From an uncultured Roseburia sp. (lineage in GTDB: Bacteria > Bacillota > Clostridia > Lachnospirales > Lachnospiraceae): a stretch of 36,777 nucleotides of DNA. Positions 1 through 7,804 of this stretch are shown here, piece after piece. Position numbers and translations under genes: made by a program. The notes below the pieces were generated by a model. It searched no databases and had not been told where the DNA came from. It saw only the letters and a list, made by a program, of their open reading frames with translations. The first letter of the stretch is position 1. Each line of letters starts with the position of its first letter. The stretch covers positions 1 through 36,777 of the forward strand of contig CAKNLF010000012.1 of NCBI GenBank assembly GCA_930989305.1. The letters are read 5' to 3'.

Positions 1-492
1 GCCCTCCACCACAATGCCGTCAATAGGCACTTTTTCTCCCGGCTGTACGATGATCACGCTTCCGGTCTCCACTTCATCCGGATCTACCTTTTCCAGTCTG
101 CCGTCTTTTTCCACATTTGCGTAATCCGGACGGATATCCATCAGGTCGCTGATATTGCGCCGGCTTTTTCCCACTGCATAGCTCTGGAACAATTCGCCCA
201 CCTGATAAAACAGCATAACCGCAATCGCTTCCGTATAATCTCCATTCTTTTCATACAAAGCCAGGGCGATCGCTCCTACGGTGGCAACCGCCATCAGGAA
301 GCTTTCGTCAAACACCTGACGGTTTTTGATACCTTTTACAGCTTTCCAGAGGATATCATAACCGATCACCAGATATGGGATCAGATACAGCGCGAATCTT
401 ACCGCTCCCGCTGCCGGAATAAAATTCCACAGAATCAGCAGCGCCGCCGCTATGATAATACGGGTCAGCATTTTTTTCTGTTTTTTTGTCAT
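1..492 (-). CDS. Heavy-metal-translocating P-type ATPase, N-terminal part (cut by window edge)
   Basis: Only the first 164 codons are present; the gene runs off the left edge. The start is an ATG at 490-492 preceded by AAGGGGAA. The visible part has a lysine-rich N-terminus, hydrophobic helices at about residues 8-24 and 28-45, a pair of helices around residues 65-100 (motifs DESFLMAVATVGA and EAIAVMLFYQVGELF), and the start of the actuator domain (IRPDYANV, then VQPGEKVPIDG). This matches the Zn/Cd/Pb-exporting P1B ATPases (CadA/ZntA type), membrane pumps that expel soft metals using ATP. Unlike many CadA proteins it has no N-terminal HMA domain; that domain is encoded by the separate gene just upstream. 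The ion-selectivity CPx motif lies outside the window, so the substrate metal is inferred. The adjacent ArsR regulator supports metal control. Confidence 0.9.
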   Translation of the reverse strand, partial: MTKKQKKMLTRIIIAAALLILWNFIPAAGAVRFALYLIPYLVIGYDILWKAVKGIKNRQVFDESFLMAVATVGAIALALYEKNGDYTEAIAVMLFYQVGELFQSYAVGKSRRNISDLMDIRPDYANVEKDGRLEKVDPDEVETGSVIIVQPGEKVPIDGIVVEG

Positions 493-511
493 AACGTTTC
501 CCCTTTTGATT

Positions 512-730
512 TTAAATGTACACTTCGCAGTCGTCTTCTACTTTTCTGCAGTTTTTCCGAACCTCCTTCATAACTGTCTTGGGGTCCTGGCCTTCCTCAA
601 ATTCAACGATCATTTTCAATGTCATAAAATTTACAGTGACGTCTTTCACCCCTTCTGTCTTCCGGGCTGCCACTTCCATTTTATTTGCGCAGTTGGCGCA
701 GTCCACTTCAATCTTGTACGTTTTTTTCAT
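512..730 (-). CDS. Free-standing HMA-domain metallochaperone
   Basis: A 72-residue protein consisting of a single heavy-metal-associated ferredoxin-like domain. The metal-binding loop DCANCANKM carries the two cysteines expected of the HMA CxxC motif and lies near the N-terminus, followed by the usual beta-alpha-beta-beta-alpha-beta pattern. An upstream in-frame ATG exists, but AAAGGAG sits directly before the ATG at 728-730, which fixes the start there. It is the first gene of a leftward operon with the P-type ATPase 19 bases downstream. It probably delivers the metal ion to the pump or acts as its detached regulatory domain. Transcription should start just beyond the operator at 774-799 and so be controlled by the ArsR protein encoded in the opposite direction. 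Confidence 0.9.
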   Translation of the reverse strand: MKKTYKIEVDCANCANKMEVAARKTEGVKDVTVNFMTLKMIVEFEEGQDPKTVMKEVRKNCRKVEDDCEVYI

Positions 731-773
731 TTTTATTATCTCCTTTGGCATTTATGAAATTTTTTATCAATTA

Positions 774-799
774 ATCAATTAATCAATTGTTTAATTGTT
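774..799. promoter_or_regulatory. Near-palindromic operator of the metal-efflux operon
   Basis: A 26-bp inverted repeat centred on CAATTG; 22 of 26 positions are symmetrical, with core TTAATCAATTGTTTAA. It directly follows the -10 box of the leftward promoter, covering the expected transcription start. An AT-rich imperfect palindrome there is typical of ArsR/SmtB repressor sites. A partly overlapping third half-site (ATCAATTA repeated at 766-781) extends it toward the gene. The ArsR-family protein encoded at 987-1349 is the obvious ligand; that assignment is inference. Confidence 0.7.
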
Positions 800-806
800 T
801 GACTTT

Positions 807-835
807 ATATTATCTTTCCCTTCTTTCCCCGTCAA
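807..835 (-). promoter_or_regulatory. Sigma-A promoter for the HMA/P-type ATPase operon
   Basis: On the minus strand TTGACG (830-835) is followed after exactly 17 bases by TAATAT (807-812). The expected start near 800 falls inside the inverted repeat at 774-799, giving a simple repression geometry. Confidence 0.75.
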
Positions 836-857
836 TAGCTTTGCTCCCCTTCCTTCC

Positions 858-891
858 GTTTGGGCAAAACATTTTCCTGTTTGGGCAAAAC
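858..891 (+). repeat. Two identical 13-bp repeats spaced 21 bp, probable activator site
   Basis: GTTTGGGCAAAAC occurs at 858-870 and again at 879-891, start to start 21 bp, or two helical turns. The second copy ends 14 bases before the weak -35 of the arsR/araC promoter. Direct half-sites at 21 bp are the classical arrangement for AraC-family activators, and an AraC protein is the second gene of the operon, so autoregulation is likely. Each copy is also partly self-complementary (GTTT...AAAC). Confidence 0.6.
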
Positions 892-905
892 CTCCGGGAT
901 CCAGT

Positions 906-934
906 TTCACTTCTGAAATCCTTTATGCTATAAT
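906..934 (+). promoter_or_regulatory. Extended -10 promoter of arsR-araC
   Basis: TGC-TATAAT (926-934) is a perfect extended -10. At 17 bp spacing the -35 is only TTCACT (906-911), a poor match, consistent with activator dependence on the repeats immediately upstream. The ribosome site AAAGGAGGAGG follows before the ATG at 987. Confidence 0.6.
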
Positions 935-986
935 AGGAACACTCAGCAAACTATTTTCAGGTTTCACATAAGAAAGGAGGAGGACT

Positions 987-1349
987 ATGTCTGATCCAAT
1001 ACTCCCCCACGATCACGGGCAGATGCTGGAACTGAACGCGGATCTGATTCCCAGCGCCGACAATTTTCAGATTGTGGCCAATGTGTTTAAACAATTAAGC
1101 GACGGGAGCAGGCTTCGTATTTTCTGGCTTTTATGCCACTGCGAAGAATGCGTGATCAATATCTCTTCCCTGGTCCGCATGAGCAGTCCGGCGGTTTCCC
1201 ATCACCTCAAGCAGATGAAAGCCAGCGGTTTGATCAAAAGCCGGCGGGAAGGCAAAGAAGTATATTATAAAGCAGCGGATACCGAACAGGCCGAACTCCT
1301 GCATCATATGATCGAAAAGATCATGTCCATTACCTGTCCGTCGCCTTAA
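987..1349 (+). CDS. ArsR/SmtB-family metal-sensing repressor
   Basis: A 120-residue winged-helix protein with a strong ribosome site (AAAGGAGGAGG) before the ATG. The fold is recognisable from VFKQLSDGSRLRIFWLL (about 33-49), the recognition helix MSSPAVSHHLKQMKASGLI (65-83) and the wing REGKEVYY (87-94). Cysteines 50, 52 and 55 (LLCHCEECV) sit where CadC/ArsR proteins have ELCVC, the alpha-3 metal site. Histidines 106-107 and glutamate 110 in the last helix could form an SmtB/CzrA-type alpha-5 site, and an HDH cluster lies at the N-terminus. It probably releases the operator at 774-799 when metal binds, derepressing the divergent chaperone/ATPase genes. The specific metal cannot be told from sequence. 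It is co-transcribed with the AraC gene 20 bases downstream. Confidence 0.93.
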   Translation: MSDPILPHDHGQMLELNADLIPSADNFQIVANVFKQLSDGSRLRIFWLLCHCEECVINISSLVRMSSPAVSHHLKQMKASGLIKSRREGKEVYYKAADTEQAELLHHMIEKIMSITCPSP

Positions 1350-1369
1350 ATCTGTATATGGAGTCAAAA

Positions 1370-2386
1370 ATGAACAGAAAATTAGAAAGTTTTGAAAGAA
1401 TAAAAAAAGAGCTGAAAGACATTCCCTTATCTTCCATACGGCTGCAGCGGCACGACCCTCCCGGACTGACACAGACAATGCCCTCCGTCCATATTCAGGC
1501 GGATTCTTCCGGCAGAGGCGCCGGAGAGATTTTTTCCGTGTACCCGGGTATTGAGCTGTCATTTTACCGATTTCTGGGAGAACGGATTTCTTTTCATCAC
1601 CAGGACCTGGCGTCGGTGCTGGAAGTCCACTACTGCCATCAGGGACGTGTAGGCTGGAAGATGCGCGGAGGCGTTTCCATGTATCTGGGCCCGGGAGATC
1701 TCTCCCTTCAGGGCATGGACTGCTGTTTTGATTCCCAAATGGTCCTGCCTCTTGGATACTATGAAGGCATTGCTGTCTTTATCGACACCCGGCAGTTAAA
1801 AAAAGAATGCCCGCAGATTCTTCAGGACGGAGGCTTTCAGGCTGAAACTATTTTTCAGACCTACTGCGCGTCCCACAGACCCGCGGCCATTCCCGCCTGT
1901 AATGAGATCCAGGGCATTTTTTCTGTTTTTTATCACATCCCGGATTCCATGAAGCTGGCCTACTGCCGGCTCAAAGTCCAGGAACTGCTGCTGTATCTGT
2001 CCTGCACAGATCCGAAGCAGGGGACAAAGATGACTGAATCGGTCTCCCGTCAGGCGGAGCTGATCCGGGAGATCCACGACTATCTCACTGAACATCCGGA
2101 AAAGCGCTGTACCATCGAGGAGCTGTCCCGCAGATATCTGATCAACACTTCTTCTTTAAAATCCGAATTCAAGGCGGTCTACGGACTCCCCATAGCCGCT
2201 TATATGAAGGAATACCGGGTCAAAAAAGCCATGGAACTTTTGCGCTCCACCGATGACAGCATCCGGGATATCGCGGCACGTCTTGGCTATGAAAGCCAGG
2301 GAAAATTCACCAAGGCTTTTAAAGATATCGTACAGATTACCCCGATATGCTACCGGAAACAGTACCGTCCAGGCGCAGGCTCCTGA
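1370..2386 (+). CDS. AraC-family transcriptional regulator
   Basis: A protein of about 338 residues. An upstream in-frame ATG at 1358 lacks a ribosome site, while GGAG stands 7 bases before the ATG at 1370, so the latter is preferred. The N-terminal 200 residues form a cupin-like sensory region (motifs YPGIELSF, HYCHQGRVGW and LGPGDLSL). The C-terminal part, about residues 225-335, carries two helix-turn-helix units: IEELSRRYLINTSSLKSEFK and IRDIAARLGYESQGKFTKAFK, ending in the typical AraC pattern. Similar regulators in clostridia often sit beside efflux or siderophore-uptake genes. Here the gene follows arsR and is tail to tail with the ANTAR gene. The 21-bp-spaced repeats upstream of the operon are its likely site. 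The ligand is unknown. Confidence 0.9.
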   Translation: MNRKLESFERIKKELKDIPLSSIRLQRHDPPGLTQTMPSVHIQADSSGRGAGEIFSVYPGIELSFYRFLGERISFHHQDLASVLEVHYCHQGRVGWKMRGGVSMYLGPGDLSLQGMDCCFDSQMVLPLGYYEGIAVFIDTRQLKKECPQILQDGGFQAETIFQTYCASHRPAAIPACNEIQGIFSVFYHIPDSMKLAYCRLKVQELLLYLSCTDPKQGTKMTESVSRQAELIREIHDYLTEHPEKRCTIEELSRRYLINTSSLKSEFKAVYGLPIAAYMKEYRVKKAMELLRSTDDSIRDIAARLGYESQGKFTKAFKDIVQITPICYRKQYRPGAGS

Positions 2387-2392
2387 GCAGGC

Positions 2393-2941
2393 TCAGATAT
2401 CCAGCATGCTCAGGATCATCTGTGCGGTTTCCTGAAGAGTATTGCCTCCGTCCATACTGCATTTTTGCAGATAATGATGGGCTTCCTCTTCTGTCATGCC
2501 GTTTCGTTCCGCCAGGATTTCCTTGGCCCGGTCGATGAGCTCCTGCTCCTCTTTTGTCCGTTTTCTCGGCTTGGATTTCCGTTTCTTCTTTCGCCGTTCC
2601 TGGGCATAGACCATCATCTCCACTGTGGAAAGGAGCTCGTGGACTTTCAACGGCATGGACAGCCGGACGATCTGTTCTCCGGTCTTGTCTTCCACCATGT
2701 CTTTGGAAGAGATCAACAGCATGTCGAACCCTTCCGGCAGATAATCTCTCAGCTCCCAGTACATCATATCCGTAAGCCGGTATCCGCACACCACGATCCC
2801 TTCCTGCAGACTGTGGGCCTCCTGAAGGACCTGCGCTCCGGAACTGCATACATTCATGATCTGATAACCGCTGCGCAGCAAAATATTCTTTATATTCGTT
2901 CCGTTTTCCATTTTGGGAAACGCAATTATAATACCAGTCAT
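2393..2941 (-). CDS. ANTAR-domain RNA-binding response regulator next to glnA
   Basis: A 182-residue protein with a receiver-like N-terminal domain (1-115) and a lysine/arginine-rich linker (KKKRKSKPRKRTKEE, about 117-131). The C-terminal ANTAR domain (about 132-180) has the helices IDRAKEILAERNGMTEEEAHHYL and ETAQMILSML. ANTAR proteins bind paired stem-loops in nascent RNA and prevent termination, usually in nitrogen metabolism. The receiver part lacks an obvious phosphorylatable Asp in the canonical strand (VVCGYRLTDMMY instead of a DxxMP pattern), so it may be a pseudo-receiver. It starts 12 bases after glnA and is surely co-transcribed with it. No ANTAR-type double hairpin was found in the glnA leader, so its RNA targets probably lie elsewhere. 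Confidence 0.88.
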   Translation of the reverse strand: MTGIIIAFPKMENGTNIKNILLRSGYQIMNVCSSGAQVLQEAHSLQEGIVVCGYRLTDMMYWELRDYLPEGFDMLLISSKDMVEDKTGEQIVRLSMPLKVHELLSTVEMMVYAQERRKKKRKSKPRKRTKEEQELIDRAKEILAERNGMTEEEAHHYLQKCSMDGGNTLQETAQMILSMLDI

Positions 2942-2953
2942 ATCACGACTTCC

Positions 2954-4279
2954 TTAATATTTGCCCAGATAAGCCTGGATCTCCCAATCCGTAACGCTGG
3001 CTTTGTATCTATCCCACTCTTTTTCTTTTGCCTCTATATATTTTGAGCAGATATGTTCTCCCAGCACATCACAGATAAATTTATCTTTTTTCAGCTCCTG
3101 GAGAGCGTGCATGAGATTGGTGGGCAGCACGTCAATGTTCAGCGCCTTTCTTTCTTCCTCGGAAAGTTCAAAAATATTTCTATTGATGCTTTCCGGCGGC
3201 ATGATCTTTTCCCGGATTCCTTCCAGTCCCGCAGCCAGGCACACAGCCAGAGTCAGATAGGGATTAGCAGCGGAATCAGGGCTTCGCAGCTCTACCCTGG
3301 TCGTTTCCCCTCTGGAAGCCGGTATACGGATCAGAGGACTGCGGTTTGTCACTGACCAGGCGATATAGATCGGCGCCTCATATCCGGGCATCAGCCGCTT
3401 GTAGGAATTCACCAGCGGATTGGCCACAGCGGTGATGGCTTTAATATGCTTCATCAGCCCTCCCATAAACCACAAAGCCTCCTGGCTGAGACCGTCTTTG
3501 GCGTCTTTATCATAAAAAATATTTTCCCCGTTTTTAAACAGAGACATGTTTACATGCATGCCTGATCCGTTCATATCCGCCTTGGGCTTTGGCATAAAGG
3601 TAGCGTACATTCCGTGGCGTTTGGCAATGGTCTTGACTGCCAGTTTAAATGTCATAATATTATCCGCCGCGTGAAGAGCCGGATCGTATTTAAAATCAAT
3701 TTCATGCTGAGCCGGGGCGATCTCATGATGAGAGGCTTCGATCTCATAGCCCATTTCTTCCAATGTGAGCACCATATCTCTTCTGGCGTTTTCCCCGAGA
3801 TCTACAGGACCCAGGTCGAAATAGCCTGCTGTTTCATGAGAAATAGTAGTCGGTCTGCCATAATCATCTGTATGGAACAGGAAAAATTCACACTCCGGAC
3901 CTACATTCAGACAATAACCCATTTCTTCCGCTTCTTTTACTACTTTTCGCAGCACATATCTGGGATCTCCCTGGAAAGGCTTCCGGTCTACCCGGTACAC
4001 ATCGCAGATGATCCTCGCCACTTTTCCCTGCTGAGGTCTCCAGGGGAAGATCGCGAATGTATCCAGATCCGGATACAGATACATGTCGGACTCTTCGATC
4101 CGTACAAACCCTTCTATAGAAGAACCGTCAAACATACATTCATTTTCCAGCGCTTTTTCCAGCTGGCTTTTGGTCACGGCAATATTTTTTAAAGTTCCGA
4201 AAATATCTGTAAACTGAAGGCGGATAAACTCCACATCCTCTTCTTCTACCATTCGTATAATATCTTTTTTTGTATACAT
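2954..4279 (-). CDS. glnA: Glutamine synthetase, type I
   Basis: At 441 residues it has the length of Firmicute GSI-alpha enzymes. It condenses ammonia and glutamate with ATP to glutamine and works as a cytosolic dodecamer. Visible signatures are the N-terminal beta-grasp segment [15 protein letters not shown], the loop FDGSSIEGF with following Arg (about residues 50-60), [11 protein letters not shown], the ATP/glutamate site [12 protein letters not shown], and the C-terminal [11 protein letters not shown]. No adenylylation-tyrosine motif of the GSI-beta subfamily is seen, so feedback inhibition and transcriptional control are expected. AGGAGA precedes the ATG. The ANTAR gene follows 12 bases downstream, linking the pair to nitrogen control. 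A promoter candidate lies at 4334-4362. Confidence 0.97.
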   Translation of the reverse strand: MYTKKDIIRMVEEEDVEFIRLQFTDIFGTLKNIAVTKSQLEKALENECMFDGSSIEGFVRIEESDMYLYPDLDTFAIFPWRPQQGKVARIICDVYRVDRKPFQGDPRYVLRKVVKEAEEMGYCLNVGPECEFFLFHTDDYGRPTTISHETAGYFDLGPVDLGENARRDMVLTLEEMGYEIEASHHEIAPAQHEIDFKYDPALHAADNIMTFKLAVKTIAKRHGMYATFMPKPKADMNGSGMHVNMSLFKNGENIFYDKDAKDGLSQEALWFMGGLMKHIKAITAVANPLVNSYKRLMPGYEAPIYIAWSVTNRSPLIRIPASRGETTRVELRSPDSAANPYLTLAVCLAAGLEGIREKIMPPESINRNIFELSEEERKALNIDVLPTNLMHALQELKKDKFICDVLGEHICSKYIEAKEKEWDRYKASVTDWEIQAYLGKY

Positions 4280-4333
4280 CCTGCAGTCTCCTATTTCTTT
4301 CTTATTTCTCGCAAAGTTGCCAATATCTTTTTT

Positions 4334-4362
4334 ATCATATCATATACCGTCAAATTCACCAA
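4334..4362 (-). promoter_or_regulatory. Probable glnA promoter
   Basis: On the minus strand TTGGTG (4357-4362), 17 bp, then an extended -10 TGA-TATGAT (TATGAT at 4334-4339). The leader is then about 50 bases and ends in AGGAGA before the ATG. A competing TTGACG lies between the two boxes but has no well-spaced -10. Confidence 0.5.
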
Positions 4363-4400
4363 TATGCCGGCCTGATCTTTTTATCTTCTCTTGTAAAGGA

Positions 4401-5189
4401 TTATTCACAGACGTCCTCACGTATATAGGCCAGCACCTCTTCATATTTCATAGGTCCGCCGAACAGGTCCAAAGCGCTTCCGATGGTCACGTTCAGCCGG
4501 TTTCTGCCCCACTCCTTCAGCTGGCGCAGATGTTCAAAACTGCCCACGCCTCCCGCGTAGGTAACCGGGATCTTTCCCCATTCTCCCAGCATCCTGACCA
4601 GGTCTTCCTCAATACCGGAGGCTTTTCCCTCCACATCCACTGCGTGGATCAGAAATTCATCCGCATATGCGCTGAGCGTATCCAGAAGCTGTTCCGTAAC
4701 CTTTTCCCGGGTGAATTTCTGCCAACGGTCTGTCACCACATAATAATTTCCATCTTTTTTCCGGCAGCTTAAATCCAGCACCAGTCTGTCCTTTCCCACT
4801 GCGCAGCAAATTTTTTCCAGATTTCCGTAATGGATCTTTCCTTCTTTAAACACATAAGAGGTCACGATCACATGGCTGGCTCCCGCCGCCAGAAACTCTC
4901 CGGCATTATCCGCCCGGATACCTCCTCCGATCTGCATGCCTCCCGGATAGGCTTTAAGTGCCAGCATGGCCTGCCTTTTTGTCTCCGGATAATAAACAGA
5001 ATCCCGGGGATTCAGCAGAATGATATGTCCTCCCTTTATCCCGTCTTTTTTATAGAAATCTGCGTAAAAAGCTCCGTCCTGACAAGATACAAAGTTTTCA
5101 CGGGCCTGACTGCCCTGATCCTTCAGTGTCCCTCCTACAATCTGCTTTATCTTTCCGTTATGAATATCAATACACGGACGAAATTCCAT
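4401..5189 (-). CDS. hisA: HisA, eukaryote-type ProFAR isomerase
   Basis: A 262-residue TIM barrel of the eukaryotic (yeast HIS6-like) branch of phosphoribosylformimino-AICAR ribotide isomerase, the histidine-pathway Amadori isomerase. Recognisable parts are the first strand FRPCIDIHNGKIKQIVGG with the catalytic-type Asp, GGHIILLNPRD, the phosphate-binding MQIGGGIRADNAGEFLAAGASHVIVTS, the second half-barrel strand HAVDVEGKASGIEEDL with Asp, and VTYAGGVGSFEHL. The ribosome site AGGAGG stands before the ATG. It is alone: no other his gene is in the window, and it lies between the divergent guaB and the glnA operon. Bacteria normally use the shorter prokaryotic HisA inside a his operon. Function is inferred from family similarity. 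Confidence 0.85.
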   Translation of the reverse strand: MEFRPCIDIHNGKIKQIVGGTLKDQGSQARENFVSCQDGAFYADFYKKDGIKGGHIILLNPRDSVYYPETKRQAMLALKAYPGGMQIGGGIRADNAGEFLAAGASHVIVTSYVFKEGKIHYGNLEKICCAVGKDRLVLDLSCRKKDGNYYVVTDRWQKFTREKVTEQLLDTLSAYADEFLIHAVDVEGKASGIEEDLVRMLGEWGKIPVTYAGGVGSFEHLRQLKEWGRNRLNVTIGSALDLFGGPMKYEEVLAYIREDVCE

Positions 5190-5206
5190 AAATCCTCCTT
5201 TTTCAT

Positions 5207-5239
5207 CTGCCGGACATTTTTTGCTATAATTTCCGGCAG
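5207..5239 (-). repeat. 8-bp inverted repeat in the hisA leader
   Basis: CTGCCGGA (5207-5214) and TCCGGCAG (5232-5239) are perfect inverted arms with a 17-base AT-rich loop, ending just upstream of the hisA ribosome site. It has no T-tract in either direction, so it is not a terminator. It could be an operator or an mRNA structure. Confidence 0.5.
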
Positions 5240-5327
5240 CCTTATTGTTATTTTTTCTAATAATTACGTCATTATATTATAAAAATAGCACAATATGTCG
5301 AAAAAAGGAACCAACGGATTAATTTCA

Positions 5328-5356
5328 TTGACATTAAAAGACAGAATTACTATAAT
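5328..5356 (+). promoter_or_regulatory. Consensus sigma-A promoter of guaB
   Basis: TTGACA (5328-5333), exactly 17 bp, then TATAAT (5351-5356): a perfect consensus promoter. Transcription should start near 5363, giving a leader of about 100 bases that holds the hairpin described at 5367-5410. Confidence 0.9.
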
Positions 5357-5366
5357 TGAAAAAACA

Positions 5367-5410
5367 CTTCGGCAACAGAAACGAAGATCTTTTTGATCTT
5401 CTGTTTTTTT
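5367..5410 (+). terminator. Leader attenuator of guaB
   Basis: GAAGATC (5383-5389), loop TTTTT, GATCTTC (5395-5401), then TG and seven T residues (5404-5410): an intrinsic terminator only about 20 bases after the transcription start and 54 bases before the guaB ATG. An earlier segment CTTCG (5367-5371) is complementary to CGAAG (5382-5386), the 5' arm of the terminator, so an alternative antiterminating fold exists. This suggests attenuation, perhaps by nucleotide levels. Confidence 0.65.
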
Positions 5411-5446
5411 GCGGTCGAAACGCGAAAAATCATAAAATACCAATAA

Positions 5447-6919
<1,473 letters not shown>

Positions 6920-6943
6920 ACATCTGAATTATGATTACAGACA

Positions 6944-6981
6944 AAAAAATCTTCCGTTTCCCAAAGGACGGAAGATTTTTT
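6944..6981. terminator. Bidirectional terminator between guaB and the lipoprotein gene
   Basis: AAAAAATCTTCCGT (6944-6957) pairs perfectly with ACGGAAGATTTTTT (6968-6981) around a 10-base loop. A and T runs on both sides let it work for guaB (plus) and for the leftward gene whose stop codon lies at 6985-6987. Confidence 0.9.
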
Positions 6982-6984
6982 GCG

Positions 6985-7311
6985 TTATTCATTTGTTGTT
7001 TTTGTTGTTGTCCGCTCTGTGGTATTGGTATCCGTACCATTGTCTGGGGCGTCTTTTGCGGCATCCTGCACATCATCTTTAATGTCCTGGGCGCCTTCCT
7101 TGAGATCTTCTCCCACATCTTCCGCCAGACCGTCATTGTTGTCCGTGTCAGTCTTATCCGTAGTTGTTTTATCCGTGGTTGTTTTGTCATCCTCAGACGC
7201 ATTTTCTTCTGTGGTTGTGTTTGTTTTGTTTTCTGTTGTTTCCTTATTTCCGCAGGCTGCCAGCGAACCGACCATCAAAGCCATCATAAGTACAAGGAAA
7301 AATTTTTTCAT
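6985..7311 (-). CDS. Thr/Asp/Lys-rich small lipoprotein with 11-residue helical repeats
   Basis: A 108-residue protein. The start is the ATG at 7309-7311, preceded by AAAGGAG; a longer in-frame start has no ribosome site. Residues 1-20 form a lipoprotein signal peptide ending in the lipobox SLAAC, with lipidated Cys20. The mature part is a low-complexity Thr/Lys/Asp/Glu linker (about 22-60), then an amphipathic helix of two 11-residue units (64-74 EDVGEDLKEGA and 75-85 QDIKDDVQDAA), then a Thr-rich tail. The 11-mers resemble those of the repeat protein at 22264-22680. It lies 121 bases downstream of spoVAEb and shares the bidirectional terminator with guaB. No enzyme domain is seen. A role at the cell or spore envelope is only a guess. 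Confidence 0.8.
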   Translation of the reverse strand: MKKFFLVLMMALMVGSLAACGNKETTENKTNTTTEENASEDDKTTTDKTTTDKTDTDNNDGLAEDVGEDLKEGAQDIKDDVQDAAKDAPDNGTDTNTTERTTTKTTNE

Positions 7312-7432
7312 ATCTTTCGGTCTCCTTTGCATTTGATTAACATCAGCGCCGGGACATACACCCTGAGCTGTATTTTTAATATTGTCAATTTTCTGTTTTT
7401 TATACGTTTTTTATTTTCCGGAAAATATCCTA

Positions 7433-7789
7433 TTATTTCCGCATTTTGGAATCAAAAATCCAGGATGCCAGATAACTGAAGATCAAAGCCGCGGATACCC
7501 CCAGCGCGCAGGCGGTAAATCCACCTTTAAAAAGGCCCAGAAAACCTTCTCCGTCAACTGCCTCCCGCATTCCCTGCCACAGGGTGTTTCCAAATCCCAG
7601 CAAAGGCACGCTGGCCCCTGCTCCCGCGAATTCCAGGAAAGGTTCGTAGATCTGGAGCGCTCCAAGCACACACCCGGTGCACACAAGGAGCACCATGACT
7701 CTGCCGGGAAGCATTTTTGTCTTATCCAGCAGGATCTGCACCACCGCGCAGATGGCGCCTCCGATCAGAAAAGCTTTCAGATAATCCAC
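7433..7789 (-). CDS. spoVAE: Stage V sporulation protein AE (SpoVAEb type)
   Basis: A 118-residue membrane protein with about four hydrophobic helices. The family patterns FLIGGAICAVVQILLDKTKM at the N-terminus and FLEFAGAGASVPLLGFGNTL in the middle identify it as SpoVAEb, a component of the inner spore-membrane channel that loads and releases Ca-dipicolinate. The start is GTG (7787-7789) with AAAGGAGGTGG upstream. It follows spoVAD by 15 bases and is co-transcribed with it. SpoVAC, which normally precedes spoVAD in this set, is about 12 kb away at 20689-21165. No SpoVAEa/SpoVAF gene follows; the next gene is the lipoprotein. Confidence 0.93.
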   Translation of the reverse strand: MDYLKAFLIGGAICAVVQILLDKTKMLPGRVMVLLVCTGCVLGALQIYEPFLEFAGAGASVPLLGFGNTLWQGMREAVDGEGFLGLFKGGFTACALGVSAALIFSYLASWIFDSKMRK

Positions 7790-7804
7790 TTGTTTCCACC
7801 TCCT

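Noticed and set aside
766-800. CRISPR-like short repeats ATCAATTA
   Set aside because: Three tiny AT-rich units without spacers; better explained as an operator half-site series.
4280-4333. ANTAR target hairpins in the glnA leader
   Set aside because: The leader is short and AT-rich and I found no pair of stem-loops with the expected A1/G4 hexaloops.
7412-7427. 16-bp perfect palindrome TATTTTCCGGAAAATA after spoVAEb as a terminator
   Set aside because: There is no loop and no T-run in the direction of transcription, so it does not fit an intrinsic terminator; it may be chance in AT-rich DNA or a protein site.
7312-7432. Forespore or sigma-A promoter for the lipoprotein gene
   Set aside because: TTGACA occurs but no -10 stands at usual spacing, and GTATA with CAATATT is a poor sigma-G match; I could not support either.
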